Positions 25,634-34,460 of a stretch of 58,998 nucleotides of DNA are shown here, piece after piece. A model generated the notes under the pieces. It searched no databases, was not told the origin of the DNA, and saw only the letters and a program-made list of their open reading frames with translations. The DNA lies in the NCBI GenBank assembly GCA_905199755.1, contig CAJKHT010000006.1, forward strand, positions 1-58,998. The letters are read 5' to 3'. Each line of letters begins with the position of its first letter. The first letter of the stretch is position 1. Origin of the DNA: an uncultured Eubacteriales bacterium. Lineage in GTDB: Bacteria; Bacillota; Clostridia; UBA1381. Position numbers and translations under genes: made by a program.

Positions 25634-28225
25634 TCAGCTTTTTCGTTCTCTCAGGCTCTTAAGTGCCTGAATTACCGCAAATGCCGCAACAGGAAGTCCG
25701 TATACCGCAATAATTTCCACGGCTGTGAGCGGCACCGTTTTAAATACCGGCTGTAAGAACGGTATGAAAAGCACTGCGCTCAACAATACACAGCCTATCA
25801 GAAACGCACCTATAAGCTGCTTGTTATTCCACATAGTCCGTCTGAACCACACGGGCGAATCCGATTTGCAGTTAAAGCCGTGAACCAGACGTGTAAGACA
25901 AAGCACGGCAAATGCCATTGCCGACGCGGTTTCGGGCGAACGCATAAGTCCTATATAAAAGCCCGTAAGCGTTGCGGCGGCAATCACAAGTCCCTCCGTT
26001 ATAATGCGTTCCATTACATGACGCGTAAGAATAGACTGATTTTTCGGCCGCGGACGGTTATACATAACATCGGACGAATGCGGTTCAACACCCAGTGCGA
26101 TAGCCGGCAGACTGTCCGTAAGCAGATTTATAAACAGCAGATGCACCGCATAAAACGGCAGCGGCAGCGCCATAAGCGAAGCATACACAACGGCAATAAT
26201 TGCCGCCGTGTTTCCCGAAAGCAAGAACTGCACGGCACGCTGAATATTTCTGTATATATTGCGTCCCGTCTCGACTGCCTTGACTATCGTTGCGAAATTA
26301 TCGTCCGCAAGCACAACGGAGGCGCTGTCCTTTGCAACCTCGCTGCCCGTTATACCCATAGCCACGCCTACATCCGCCTGCTTTAATGCCGGAGCGTCAT
26401 TCACACCGTCACCCGTCATTGCAACAATGCAGCCCTTTCTCTGCCATGCACGGACTATTCTTATTTTATGCTCCGGCGAAACACGTGCATATACCGAAAC
26501 ATCTGTGACAAATGTATCGAGCTCGTCATCGGACAGGTTTTCGATTTCGCTGCCCTCAACGGCACGTGAATTATCGTCAAGTATTCCTATATCCCTTGCA
26601 ATTGCCGATGCCGTTACAAGGTGGTCGCCCGTTATCATAATCGGACGTATTCCCGCGCTTTTACACTTTGCTACCGCCTGTGCGGATTCCTCACGCGGGG
26701 GATCCTGCATTGCGGCAAGACCTATAAGCGTAAACTCCTTTTCGTCCGCCGTTGTTACGCTGATTTCTTCTATGCTTTTTTCGCATATGGCAAGCACACG
26801 CAGACCGCTTTTTGAAAAATCCGAATTTGCTTTTATAAGCTTTTCGCGGTCATCGTCCGTAAAGCTGCGCACACCGTTTTCCGTCATTATACGCGTAATT
26901 CGCGCCAGCATGACATCGACCGCACCCTTTGTAATCATTATGCAGCTCTCACCGTCACGGTAAACCGTACTCATAAGCTTTCTGTCCGAATCAAACGGGA
27001 TTTCGTTTATTCTCTTATTTTCCAATCTCAGCTTATCCGCATCAATGCTGTGCTTTTGCGCAAAGTCAATAAGTGCGATTTCCGTAGGATCGCCGGTTAC
27101 GGTGTCGCCGTGTCTTGTCGCATCGCTGCAAAGCACGCCGTCCCTTACAAGTGTTTCGGCAATGCCGCTTATATTTTCGTCCTTATCAATCACATTGCCG
27201 TCAAAATAAATTTTCTGAACGGTCATTTTGTTTTGCGTGAGAGTTCCCGTTTTATCGGAGCATATTACGGATACGCTGCCCAGGCCCTCAACGGACTGCA
27301 ATTTTCTTATTATCGCATTTTCATTTGCCAGAATACGCGTTCCCGATGCAAGAACAATCGTAACAATCGAGCTTAAAGCCTCGGGAATTGCCGCAACCGC
27401 AAGCGCAACGGCAAAAATGAATGCGTCCGCGATTTTTTCACCGCGCAAAGCGCTCAGAATGAAAACAAGCACACAGACAGCCATAATCATGTATGAAAGC
27501 TTCTTTCCGAAATCGTCGAGGCTTTCCTGGAGCGGTGTTTTTCTTTCCTTTGTTTGTTTAAGCAGTGAGGCAATCTTTCCCATTTCGGTACTCATGCCGA
27601 CCGCCGTAACAACCATTTTCGCTCTGCCGTAGGTCACAAAGCTGCCGGAATAAAGCATATTTACCCTGTCGCCCAGCGGTTTTTCGGAGGTTATGTCAAT
27701 ATCCTCCTTTGTCACGGGTTCGCTTTCTCCGGTAAGTGCGCTTTCGTCGGCTTTGAGATTTGCAATCTCGATTATACGTCCGTCTGCACATACAAAGTCA
27801 CCGGCTTCCGCAACAACCACATCGCCCACAGTGACCTCGCTGCCTTTTATAACGGTCAGCTTTCCGTCACGGATTACCTTTGCTTCGGGTGCGGACATAG
27901 CCTTTAAGCCTTTTAATGACTGCTCCGCTTTCAAAGTCTGCACCGTTCCCAGAATTGCGTTAATCGTTATAACCGTCAGTATTATTATACCGCTTTCGGC
28001 ATCGCCCATAATACCAGAAATAATTGCGGATATGATAAGAATTATAACAAGAAAATCCTTGTACTGCTCCAGAAAAATTATTACAGGGCTTTTTTTCTTG
28101 CCCTCCTCCAGCTCGTTTGCGCCGTATTTTCTTATGTTTTCCTCTGCCTCCGCGGCGCTTAAACCGTCCTTGGAGGATTTTATGCTTTTAAAAAGCTCCT
28201 GCTTTGTCATTCTGTAAAAATCCAC
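25634..28225 (-). CDS. Calcium-transporting P-type ATPase (type II)
   Basis: An 863-residue P2A/P2B-type cation pump. An N-terminal cation ATPase domain is followed by the TGES actuator (ALTGESEPVTKED), the phosphorylation site ICSDKTGTLTQNK, the nucleotide domain, and the hinge MTGDGVNDAPALKQADVG. In the M4 segment AAIPEALSSIV carries the Ca2+-coordinating Glu of this family. M5/M6 contains LFINLLTDSLPAIALG, with the Asn and Asp of the type II ion sites. A GTG start behind GGGGAG is taken; an internal ATG at 28210 is an alternative. It is most like the Listeria/Streptococcus Ca2+ exporters; export of Ca2+ is an inference. Confidence 0.93.
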   Translation of the reverse strand: MDFYRMTKQELFKSIKSSKDGLSAAEAEENIRKYGANELEEGKKKSPVIIFLEQYKDFLVIILIISAIISGIMGDAESGIIILTVITINAILGTVQTLKAEQSLKGLKAMSAPEAKVIRDGKLTVIKGSEVTVGDVVVAEAGDFVCADGRIIEIANLKADESALTGESEPVTKEDIDITSEKPLGDRVNMLYSGSFVTYGRAKMVVTAVGMSTEMGKIASLLKQTKERKTPLQESLDDFGKKLSYMIMAVCVLVFILSALRGEKIADAFIFAVALAVAAIPEALSSIVTIVLASGTRILANENAIIRKLQSVEGLGSVSVICSDKTGTLTQNKMTVQKIYFDGNVIDKDENISGIAETLVRDGVLCSDATRHGDTVTGDPTEIALIDFAQKHSIDADKLRLENKRINEIPFDSDRKLMSTVYRDGESCIMITKGAVDVMLARITRIMTENGVRSFTDDDREKLIKANSDFSKSGLRVLAICEKSIEEISVTTADEKEFTLIGLAAMQDPPREESAQAVAKCKSAGIRPIMITGDHLVTASAIARDIGILDDNSRAVEGSEIENLSDDELDTFVTDVSVYARVSPEHKIRIVRAWQRKGCIVAMTGDGVNDAPALKQADVGVAMGITGSEVAKDSASVVLADDNFATIVKAVETGRNIYRNIQRAVQFLLSGNTAAIIAVVYASLMALPLPFYAVHLLFINLLTDSLPAIALGVEPHSSDVMYNRPRPKNQSILTRHVMERIITEGLVIAAATLTGFYIGLMRSPETASAMAFAVLCLTRLVHGFNCKSDSPVWFRRTMWNNKQLIGAFLIGCVLLSAVLFIPFLQPVFKTVPLTAVEIIAVYGLPVAAFAVIQALKSLRERKS

Positions 28226-28241
28226 TTAAAACTACACTCCC

Positions 28242-28922
28242 CTATATGTTTTCTATCTGCCAGTCGATAGGTGTTTTTCCCATTTCCTCCAGCAGCTGAT
28301 TTGCCTTTTTGAAATGACCGCAGCCGAAAAAGCCTCTGTTTGCCGACAGCGGACTCGGGTGAACCGTTGTAAGAATTTTATGCTGCGGATTGGTTATTAT
28401 ACTGATTTTTTCTTTTGCGTTTGCGCCCCATAAAAGGAAAATCACGGGGTCCTGCCTTTCGTTAAGGCACTCAACCACTCTGTTGGTAAAAATTTCCCAG
28501 CCTTTGTTTCTGTGTGAGTTTGCCTCCTTATCCCTTACGGTGAGTGAGGAATTTAACAGCAGCACTCCCTGGCGCGCCCATTTTTCAAGATAACCGTTAT
28601 TGGGAATATACAGCCCCAGTTCGTTTTTCAGCTCCTTATACATATTAAGGAGCGACGGAGGTATCCGCACGCCCGGCGGCACCGAAAATGCAAGACCGTG
28701 CGCCTGGTTTTCCTCATGATACGGATCCTGTCCCAATATAACCACCTTTGTATCGCCGAAGCTTGTCCATTTAAGCGCATTGAAAATATCGTACATATCG
28801 GGGTGTATAATGTGCGTTTTATATTCCGATTTCAAAAATTCTCTTAATTTCAGATAATATTCCTTTTGGAATTCGTCTTTCAAAATATCGTCCCAGTCAT
28901 TGCCTATGTTAACCACTGACAT
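28242..28922 (-). CDS. ung: Uracil-DNA glycosylase (family 1)
   Basis: Removes uracil from DNA in base excision repair. The 226-residue product has the catalytic water-activating loop GQDPYHEENQAHGLAFSVP (Asp about residue 64), PPSLLNMYKEL, the uracil-binding VIFLLWGANAKEK, and the DNA-intercalating HPSPLSANRGFFG. The ATG sits very close to GAGGAGG; a GTG two codons in would have better spacing, so the first residues are uncertain. The Ca2+-ATPase follows 16 bases downstream. Confidence 0.97.
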   Translation of the reverse strand: MSVVNIGNDWDDILKDEFQKEYYLKLREFLKSEYKTHIIHPDMYDIFNALKWTSFGDTKVVILGQDPYHEENQAHGLAFSVPPGVRIPPSLLNMYKELKNELGLYIPNNGYLEKWARQGVLLLNSSLTVRDKEANSHRNKGWEIFTNRVVECLNERQDPVIFLLWGANAKEKISIITNPQHKILTTVHPSPLSANRGFFGCGHFKKANQLLEEMGKTPIDWQIENI

Positions 28923-28947
28923 TCCTCCTCATGCTTAGGATAACCAT

Positions 28948-28976
28948 ATTATAACAGATTATAATTTAAAATGCAA
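28948..28976 (-). promoter_or_regulatory. Sigma-A promoter of ung
   Basis: Minus-strand TTGCAT (28971-28976), 17-base spacer, perfect TATAAT (28948-28953). Confidence 0.8.
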
Positions 28977-28981
28977 ACAAA

Positions 28982-29010
28982 GCGATGTAAAAAAATATTT
29001 TTTACATCGC
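28982..29010 (-). terminator. Terminator downstream of the esterase operon
   Basis: Stem GCGATGTAAAAAA / TTTTTTACATCGC with a 3-base loop, placed after the esterase stop codon and before the ung promoter. On the minus strand it is followed by TTTGTTTG. Confidence 0.75.
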
Positions 29011-29019
29011 CTTATCTTT

Positions 29020-29811
29020 TTATTCTGCTTTTTCCGATTTAATACCTATAAGTGTAAGCCAGTTAAGCAATGCATTTGTCCACTGTGCGGTGTGCGGAAC
29101 ATCTTTTGCAAGTCCCAGTCCGTGCGGACCGTGCGGATATATATGTACCTCAAACGGAACCTTTGCTTTTGCGAGTGCGTTTGCATAAAGCAAGGTGTTT
29201 TCTACCGGTACACAGCTGTCCTCTGCGGTATGCCATAAAAATGCCGGAGGTGTATTCTTGTCTACCTGCATATAAAGCGACATAAACTCCTTATCCGACT
29301 GCAGGGGATTCGGGCCTATAAGATTTTGCCTTGAGCCGTCATGTCTGTACTCGAACATATCAATTACCGAATAACAGAGAACAGATGCATTCGGCTTGCA
29401 GTCCTCCTTGTCGATTTCATCGGTCGGCTCATACATTTTTTTATCATAATGCACCGACACAGAGCCTGCGAGATGTCCGCCCGCGCTGGAGCCCATAACG
29501 GCGATTTTATCCTTGTCGATACCGTACTTATCGGCATAATGCCTTACAAACCGAACGGCACGCATTGCATCCGATATTTCCGCCGGATGCCTGTACGGTG
29601 CGACACGGTACTCCACAACAAATGCGGTAACTCCGTTTGCCTGAAGCCACTTGCCCATTCCGGTACCCTCATGCTCCGCGCGATTCGAATATCCGCCGCC
29701 CGGGAACACCACAACCGCTCCCTTTGAATTTTCAGCAGGATATGCCTCAATTGTAGGTACAAAATCCTCACTCTCCATGCTGTACGGCATGGTATCTCCC
29801 CATAATTTCAT
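29020..29811 (-). CDS. Alpha/beta hydrolase (carboxylesterase/xylan-esterase-like, BD-FAE type)
   Basis: A 263-residue cytosolic hydrolase without signal peptide. The oxyanion-hole segment is VVFPGGGYSNRAEHEG, the nucleophile elbow is VMGSSAGGHLAGS (Ser about residue 109), and the C-terminal catalytic residues lie in WHTAEDSCVPVENTL (Asp) and HIYPHGPHGLGLA (His). This pattern matches the BD-FAE/acetyl-xylan-esterase-like family of gut Bacillota. It may deacetylate hemicellulose fragments, but there are no glycan genes around it. It is 35 bases downstream of the DUF4340 gene and probably ends that operon. AAGGAAGG precedes the ATG. Confidence 0.85.
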   Translation of the reverse strand: MKLWGDTMPYSMESEDFVPTIEAYPAENSKGAVVVFPGGGYSNRAEHEGTGMGKWLQANGVTAFVVEYRVAPYRHPAEISDAMRAVRFVRHYADKYGIDKDKIAVMGSSAGGHLAGSVSVHYDKKMYEPTDEIDKEDCKPNASVLCYSVIDMFEYRHDGSRQNLIGPNPLQSDKEFMSLYMQVDKNTPPAFLWHTAEDSCVPVENTLLYANALAKAKVPFEVHIYPHGPHGLGLAKDVPHTAQWTNALLNWLTLIGIKSEKAE

Positions 29812-29846
29812 AATTATATCCTTCCTTTCATAAGCAGTAAAAAGAC

Positions 29847-31226
29847 TTATTTAATATATGAATTAACCGTATTCATGAGAGTGTTGATTACACTCCTCTT
29901 TACGGTAAACTGAGCCGTTCCGTTCTTTACCATAGCGCAGTCAAGATCGCTTACAGCTTTATATTCAACCGTTGTGTCCTCAGCGCCGTTATATCCCTTA
30001 AAGGTAATTGACATAATCGTTTCGCCCAGCGGCTGATTTGCATAAACACCGTCCACCATTACGCCGATAAGCTCCTGATAAAGCTTTTTCGCATCGGACT
30101 CTCCTATTTCGCTGCCGTTAAGCGTAAATGTCATATCGGTGCCGTCATCACCCGAATGTGTTATGTCTATGGCATGTACTGCTCCGCCGTATGTCACCTC
30201 GACACGCGCCACAGATGAAATATTAACAAGCGACTGCACCTTTGACACGGTGTTAATCAGCGGCATATTGATGAAGTCAAGGATTTCGGTATCTACCGCA
30301 TATGCCTTGTCCTTATATGAAACATATGTGCTGCCCTCCGAGCTTTTTCCGATAACAAAGCTTTCGGTATACGGCTCTTTGTTTTCCTTTTTCTCCTCGT
30401 CATACTGCGTAACGGTCAGAGTGAGCTTTGCCGCAGGGCGGTCAAAACCGAAATCTCCGCCCTCAAGCGGTGCGGAAAGCGTCATTTTCCCTATATTCTG
30501 TAAAATTGTATTTGAGATGTAATCCGAATTTGCCGAGGATGAAATCGGGCTTTTTATAAGCCACGAATCATAATATCCGTTCTGATTTTCCGAATTGTCC
30601 TTAACAAAATCAATTGTCATATCACTGCGCTCTATTTTTATTTCCGAAACGGCAGAGGTATCCTGCATTGAAAAGCGCGTGAACTCCGTATAATACGAAA
30701 TCGGATTTTCAAGCGACTCAAGCTTATACGAGCTCACCGTGTAAACCGTATCGGAAAGCGACGATTTTGCAAAACGGCTGCCGTCCGACGGGCTTGTGCC
30801 GCCTATTAAAATTTTATCCGATGTGCCGTCGTTTTTATTTACCGTAATCTCTGCCGACGGCTTATCCAAGCCGTATTCGCCGAGATCGGCACCGTTTTCG
30901 TCAATCAAAGCCGAGGCGGTGATTTTTGCTACAGATTCCGCAAGAGACTTTGTCTTTGACGTATCTATATCCTCAGCCGGAAGATTGTTTACGGTCCAGT
31001 CCTCCCCGATTCTCGAAACGGTTATATCGGTATTTTCCGATTTGATAACGGCAGACTGTACATTTGCAATATCTGTTTCGTAAAGCGTGTATACGGGAGC
31101 CGACGTTGTCTGTGCGGTATTATCCGTTTCGGCGCTTTTTGACGGACGCATAAGAAGATATGTTCCCGCGCCGAGTAATACAAGCACAGCCAGAGCAATA
31201 ATGATTTTAACAATGTTTTTTTTCAT
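29847..31226 (-). CDS. DUF4340 domain lipoprotein-like transporter component
   Basis: A 459-residue protein with one N-terminal membrane anchor (about 5-26) and a large extracytoplasmic beta-rich region. It contains repeated DUF4340-type units such as DWTVNNLPAEDIDTSK, YGLDKPSAEITVN and FGFDRPAAKLTLTV. Such proteins are found next to GldG-like proteins and ABC-2 exporters. The ATG overlaps the GldG-like stop codon by one base (TAATG), a strong sign of coupled translation. Function is unknown; an auxiliary envelope role with the ABC transporter is inference. Confidence 0.85.
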   Translation of the reverse strand: MKKNIVKIIIALAVLVLLGAGTYLLMRPSKSAETDNTAQTTSAPVYTLYETDIANVQSAVIKSENTDITVSRIGEDWTVNNLPAEDIDTSKTKSLAESVAKITASALIDENGADLGEYGLDKPSAEITVNKNDGTSDKILIGGTSPSDGSRFAKSSLSDTVYTVSSYKLESLENPISYYTEFTRFSMQDTSAVSEIKIERSDMTIDFVKDNSENQNGYYDSWLIKSPISSSANSDYISNTILQNIGKMTLSAPLEGGDFGFDRPAAKLTLTVTQYDEEKKENKEPYTESFVIGKSSEGSTYVSYKDKAYAVDTEILDFINMPLINTVSKVQSLVNISSVARVEVTYGGAVHAIDITHSGDDGTDMTFTLNGSEIGESDAKKLYQELIGVMVDGVYANQPLGETIMSITFKGYNGAEDTTVEYKAVSDLDCAMVKNGTAQFTVKRSVINTLMNTVNSYIK

Positions 31227-32623
31227 TACAGATGTCTCCTCTTAAACCATACGACAATTCCCGTTATCAGTATTGCAAGCGGAATAACGATCGCAAACAC
31301 GATGCCGATAATATATGCGATAAGCGGCTTGATTGTGATTGTATTCACGGCAAGGCTCTTTGCCGAAACGGTGTAATCGTCCGTGCTGCCCTGCATATAG
31401 CTGCAGATATTGAGGAAATAGTCATAGTTCGCAAAGCCGTAGGTCGATGCCAAATCCTCCTGTGAGTAGTTGAGCAGCATTGATGTACCCGAAACATATA
31501 CCGAGGAATTATTCTGCGAATTTGAAGCAAGTATTCCTATATTAAGCTTGCCCGATTCGTCGGTATCTTTCTTTTCGATATTATTGTAATCGGATGCCGC
31601 ATAAGCCGAGCTTGATGTAGTAAGCAGCGGTTTTACGGATATGTTGTTGCTGTTGTCAAACAGCTTTGTAAGTGTCTTTGCATACGGGAAATATGCGATT
31701 ACACGCTTGTTTTCCGTAATTGCGTCTGTTATGTCATCCTGCTCTGTTTCGGGAATCATGAGCGCCATTGAGCCGCCCAACGAAATGGCATTTGACTTGT
31801 TCTGCTCAACCGCGGCGCTGTCATTCACCTTAATGCCCCACTTTTCAAGATAGCTGTACAGATTTGTCAGTCCCTCGCTTTGCTGTATGTCAAAATAGAA
31901 CTGTGCATGTCCGCCCTTTTCGAGGTATGCGTCAAGCTTTGCGGTTTCGGCAACCGTGTAATCCGATGACGGTGACATAGATACAAGCAGCGATGTGCTT
32001 TCGGGAATATCCTCGGTTATGAGATTAAGCTCCTTGACCTCGTAGCCGGAATCCTCCAGTGCGCCTTTTACGCCGTCCTGTGCTATTTCGCTGTGACCTG
32101 TTATCACATATGCTTTAAGAAGCTCGGTGTTTGACACATATTTAAGCGCCGATGTGATTTTAGCTTCAACATTTATCGATGAAGGTCTGCCCGTCTGTGA
32201 ATTTATATTGTACAAATCCTGCTGTGCAAATGTCTTAAACTTTTCACCGCCGTCGATAATAACGTACTTTCCGCTCAGGCTGCCGCCGTCGCTCACATAT
32301 TTTTTACCGAAGGTCGGATTGCTGTTCAGGTCTATGTTTTTAAGCTTTATGTTTGAATTTTCGGCAGCATATTTATCAAGTACCGACTTCACCCACGAAT
32401 CCTCATTTGTTTCCGGTGCAAGAATATAAATATCCGTAGGGGTTTTGTAATTTTTAAGATATTCCTTTGTTGAATCCGAAATCGAGAAAATCTGATTCGG
32501 AGTCATATCCAGCTTAATCGGGAACTTTTTTGTAAGTGCCGTAACAAATGCGTTTACCGCAATGACAATCGCAATTACGATTACCAGCATTACGGACGAG
32601 CTTATTTTATACTTTTTATTCAT
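31226..32623 (-). CDS. GldG-family ABC transporter auxiliary protein
   Basis: A 465-residue protein of the GldG/ABC-type uncharacterised transport family. It has an N-terminal membrane segment (about 12-32), a long extracytoplasmic region with TKEYLKNYKTPTDIYILAPE and TSALKYVSNTELLKAYVITGHSE split by a loop, and a C-terminal membrane segment (about 440-462) followed by KRRHL. In Bacteroidota GldG works with GldA/GldF in gliding; in Clostridia the homologous set has no known motility role. It is third in a four-gene ABC operon. Confidence 0.88.
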   Translation of the reverse strand: MNKKYKISSSVMLVIVIAIVIAVNAFVTALTKKFPIKLDMTPNQIFSISDSTKEYLKNYKTPTDIYILAPETNEDSWVKSVLDKYAAENSNIKLKNIDLNSNPTFGKKYVSDGGSLSGKYVIIDGGEKFKTFAQQDLYNINSQTGRPSSINVEAKITSALKYVSNTELLKAYVITGHSEIAQDGVKGALEDSGYEVKELNLITEDIPESTSLLVSMSPSSDYTVAETAKLDAYLEKGGHAQFYFDIQQSEGLTNLYSYLEKWGIKVNDSAAVEQNKSNAISLGGSMALMIPETEQDDITDAITENKRVIAYFPYAKTLTKLFDNSNNISVKPLLTTSSSAYAASDYNNIEKKDTDESGKLNIGILASNSQNNSSVYVSGTSMLLNYSQEDLASTYGFANYDYFLNICSYMQGSTDDYTVSAKSLAVNTITIKPLIAYIIGIVFAIVIPLAILITGIVVWFKRRHL

Positions 32624-32638
32624 TTCAGCCGTCCCCCC

Positions 32639-33343
32639 TTACTTAAATCTTCTTTTTTCAAATACTGTTACTGTAAGGAACAGGAACAGACCTGTAAGGC
32701 TGATATAGTAGATAATGGATTCCAAATCCAGGATTCCCATTGTGAAATCGGAAAATCTCTGAACGGGAGACAGCCATACAAGGAGATTTGAAATATACGT
32801 GTTTGATACAGATGAGGCAAGGCTGCCCAGAAATACCGTTATAATCAGTATTCCGTAGGTTGATATTGCCGCAACAATCTGGCTTTCCGTCAGTGACGAC
32901 ATAAATCCGCCTATTGCTATAATGGATGAGCAAAGCAGAATAAAGCCGACATAGCAGCTCACGGTTTCACCGAACGGAACGCTGCCGAAGAAGTTAAGCG
33001 TTATCGGGTAAAACAGCGTTACCGCCGCACCGGTAAGGAAAACTCCCATTGCCGCAAAAAACTTTCCCAAAACCATTTCCGTAACGGAGATAGGGGCGGT
33101 GAGCAGCAGCTGGTCGGTTTTAAGCTTTTTATCCTCCGCAAACATGCGCATTGTAAGAATGGGCAGAAGGAAGATTGACCATAAATTTATCTGGTTAAAG
33201 AATGATGTCATCGACGCAGAGGTTGATGCCAGATTTGCAAGGAAAAACATTACTCCCGTCAAAAGGAGGAATATTGTAAGAAATACATATCCGAGCATTG
33301 AATTGAAGTATGCGTCATATTCTCTGTTAAATATCGCTTTCAT
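32639..33343 (-). CDS. ABC-2 type permease (GldF-like)
   Basis: A 234-residue integral membrane protein with six hydrophobic segments, starting MKAIFNREYDAYFNSMLGYV, the N terminus usual for ABC-2 permeases of this group. The frame extends to 33436 inside the upstream ATPase gene, but GGAGGAGG precedes the ATG at 33343. It overlaps the ATPase 3' end by 17 bases. It would form the pore with the ATPase encoded just upstream. Confidence 0.9.
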   Translation of the reverse strand: MKAIFNREYDAYFNSMLGYVFLTIFLLLTGVMFFLANLASTSASMTSFFNQINLWSIFLLPILTMRMFAEDKKLKTDQLLLTAPISVTEMVLGKFFAAMGVFLTGAAVTLFYPITLNFFGSVPFGETVSCYVGFILLCSSIIAIGGFMSSLTESQIVAAISTYGILIITVFLGSLASSVSNTYISNLLVWLSPVQRFSDFTMGILDLESIIYYISLTGLFLFLTVTVFEKRRFK

Positions 33344-34385
33344 TGCTGTTTTCCTCCTCCTTATCCGACTCCTCTGAAATCTCGGCTTCTTCATTTTGTG
33401 GCATATCGCCGCCGTCCTCTTCCGCGTCCTCAACAACGGCCGCGTTATCGTTTTCCGTTACCTGCAGGAATATATCCTCCAAAGAATCCTCAACCTTTTT
33501 CTGCATGGTTATCGGCAGACCTTTTTGCGCAAAAGCAAAGAACATTGTCTTGTTAAATTCACTGTCTATTTCGCCGGCTGCTTCTATCTCGAAATCGCAC
33601 GAATTTTCATCGGCTTTTTTGAGGAATTTTACCGAGGTGACATCTTCAAGCGAGTTCAATACATTTTCAATATCCTCCTCGCTGCCCTCAACGCGTATTA
33701 TCAGCCTGTTGTTTTTGCCGAAACGCTCGGACAGATTTTCCGGAGTGTCCTCCGCAACGATTTTTCCATTATTTATGATTATTACGCGTTCGCACACAGC
33801 ACTGATTTCCGAAAGGATATGCGAGCTTAAAATGACCGTCCTCTGTGCGCCCAAATCCTTTATCAGATTTCTTATTTCTATTATCTGCTTCGGATCGAGA
33901 CCGACCGTAGGCTCGTCAAGAATAAGTACATCAGGATCGCCCACAAGTGCGCCCGCCAGTCCGACTCTCTGCTTGTAGCCCTTTGAGAGATTGCCTATTT
34001 TTCTTTTCTTCACGCCGTCAATGCCGACAACATTTACAATATTCTGTATATGCTCCGCCTTGTTTTCCTTTTTGACCTTTTTTAAGTCATATACAAAATT
34101 AAGATAATCGATAACCACCATATCAAGATACAGCGGCGGCTGTTCGGGCAGATACCCGATTTTCTTTTTAGCCTCTGTCGGCTTTTCAAGTATATCGCAG
34201 CCGTCAATTGTTACCGTTCCCGACGTGCCGGATATATAGCCTGTGATTATGTTCATGGTTGTGGATTTTCCCGCGCCGTTAGGGCCGAGAAATCCCAGAA
34301 TTTCCCCGTTGCCTACAGTAAAGCTCACGCCGTCGAGAGCTTTCTTTTTACCGTATGACTTCGTCAGATTTGATACTGTAATCAC
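33327..34385 (-). CDS. ABC transporter ATPase (GldA-like) with acidic C-terminal extension
   Basis: A 352-residue ATP-binding subunit. Walker A is GPNGAGKST (about 35-43), the Q-loop is GYLPEQPPLYLDM, the signature LSKGYKQRVGLAGALVG, Walker B DVLILDEPTVGLDP, and the H-loop ILSSHILSE. Residues ~230-310 form the regulatory domain of this family. The last 40 residues are strongly acidic and Glu/Ser-rich. It is the first gene of the ATPase, permease, GldG-like, DUF4340, esterase operon. Confidence 0.92.
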   Translation of the reverse strand: MITVSNLTKSYGKKKALDGVSFTVGNGEILGFLGPNGAGKSTTMNIITGYISGTSGTVTIDGCDILEKPTEAKKKIGYLPEQPPLYLDMVVIDYLNFVYDLKKVKKENKAEHIQNIVNVVGIDGVKKRKIGNLSKGYKQRVGLAGALVGDPDVLILDEPTVGLDPKQIIEIRNLIKDLGAQRTVILSSHILSEISAVCERVIIINNGKIVAEDTPENLSERFGKNNRLIIRVEGSEEDIENVLNSLEDVTSVKFLKKADENSCDFEIEAAGEIDSEFNKTMFFAFAQKGLPITMQKKVEDSLEDIFLQVTENDNAAVVEDAEEDGGDMPQNEEAEISEESDKEEENSNESDI

Positions 34386-34460
34386 GCTTTTTCCCTCCGT
34401 TACATTAAATTACTGATCATAATTATACTACACTATTATGAATTATTTGTTAACTGCACG

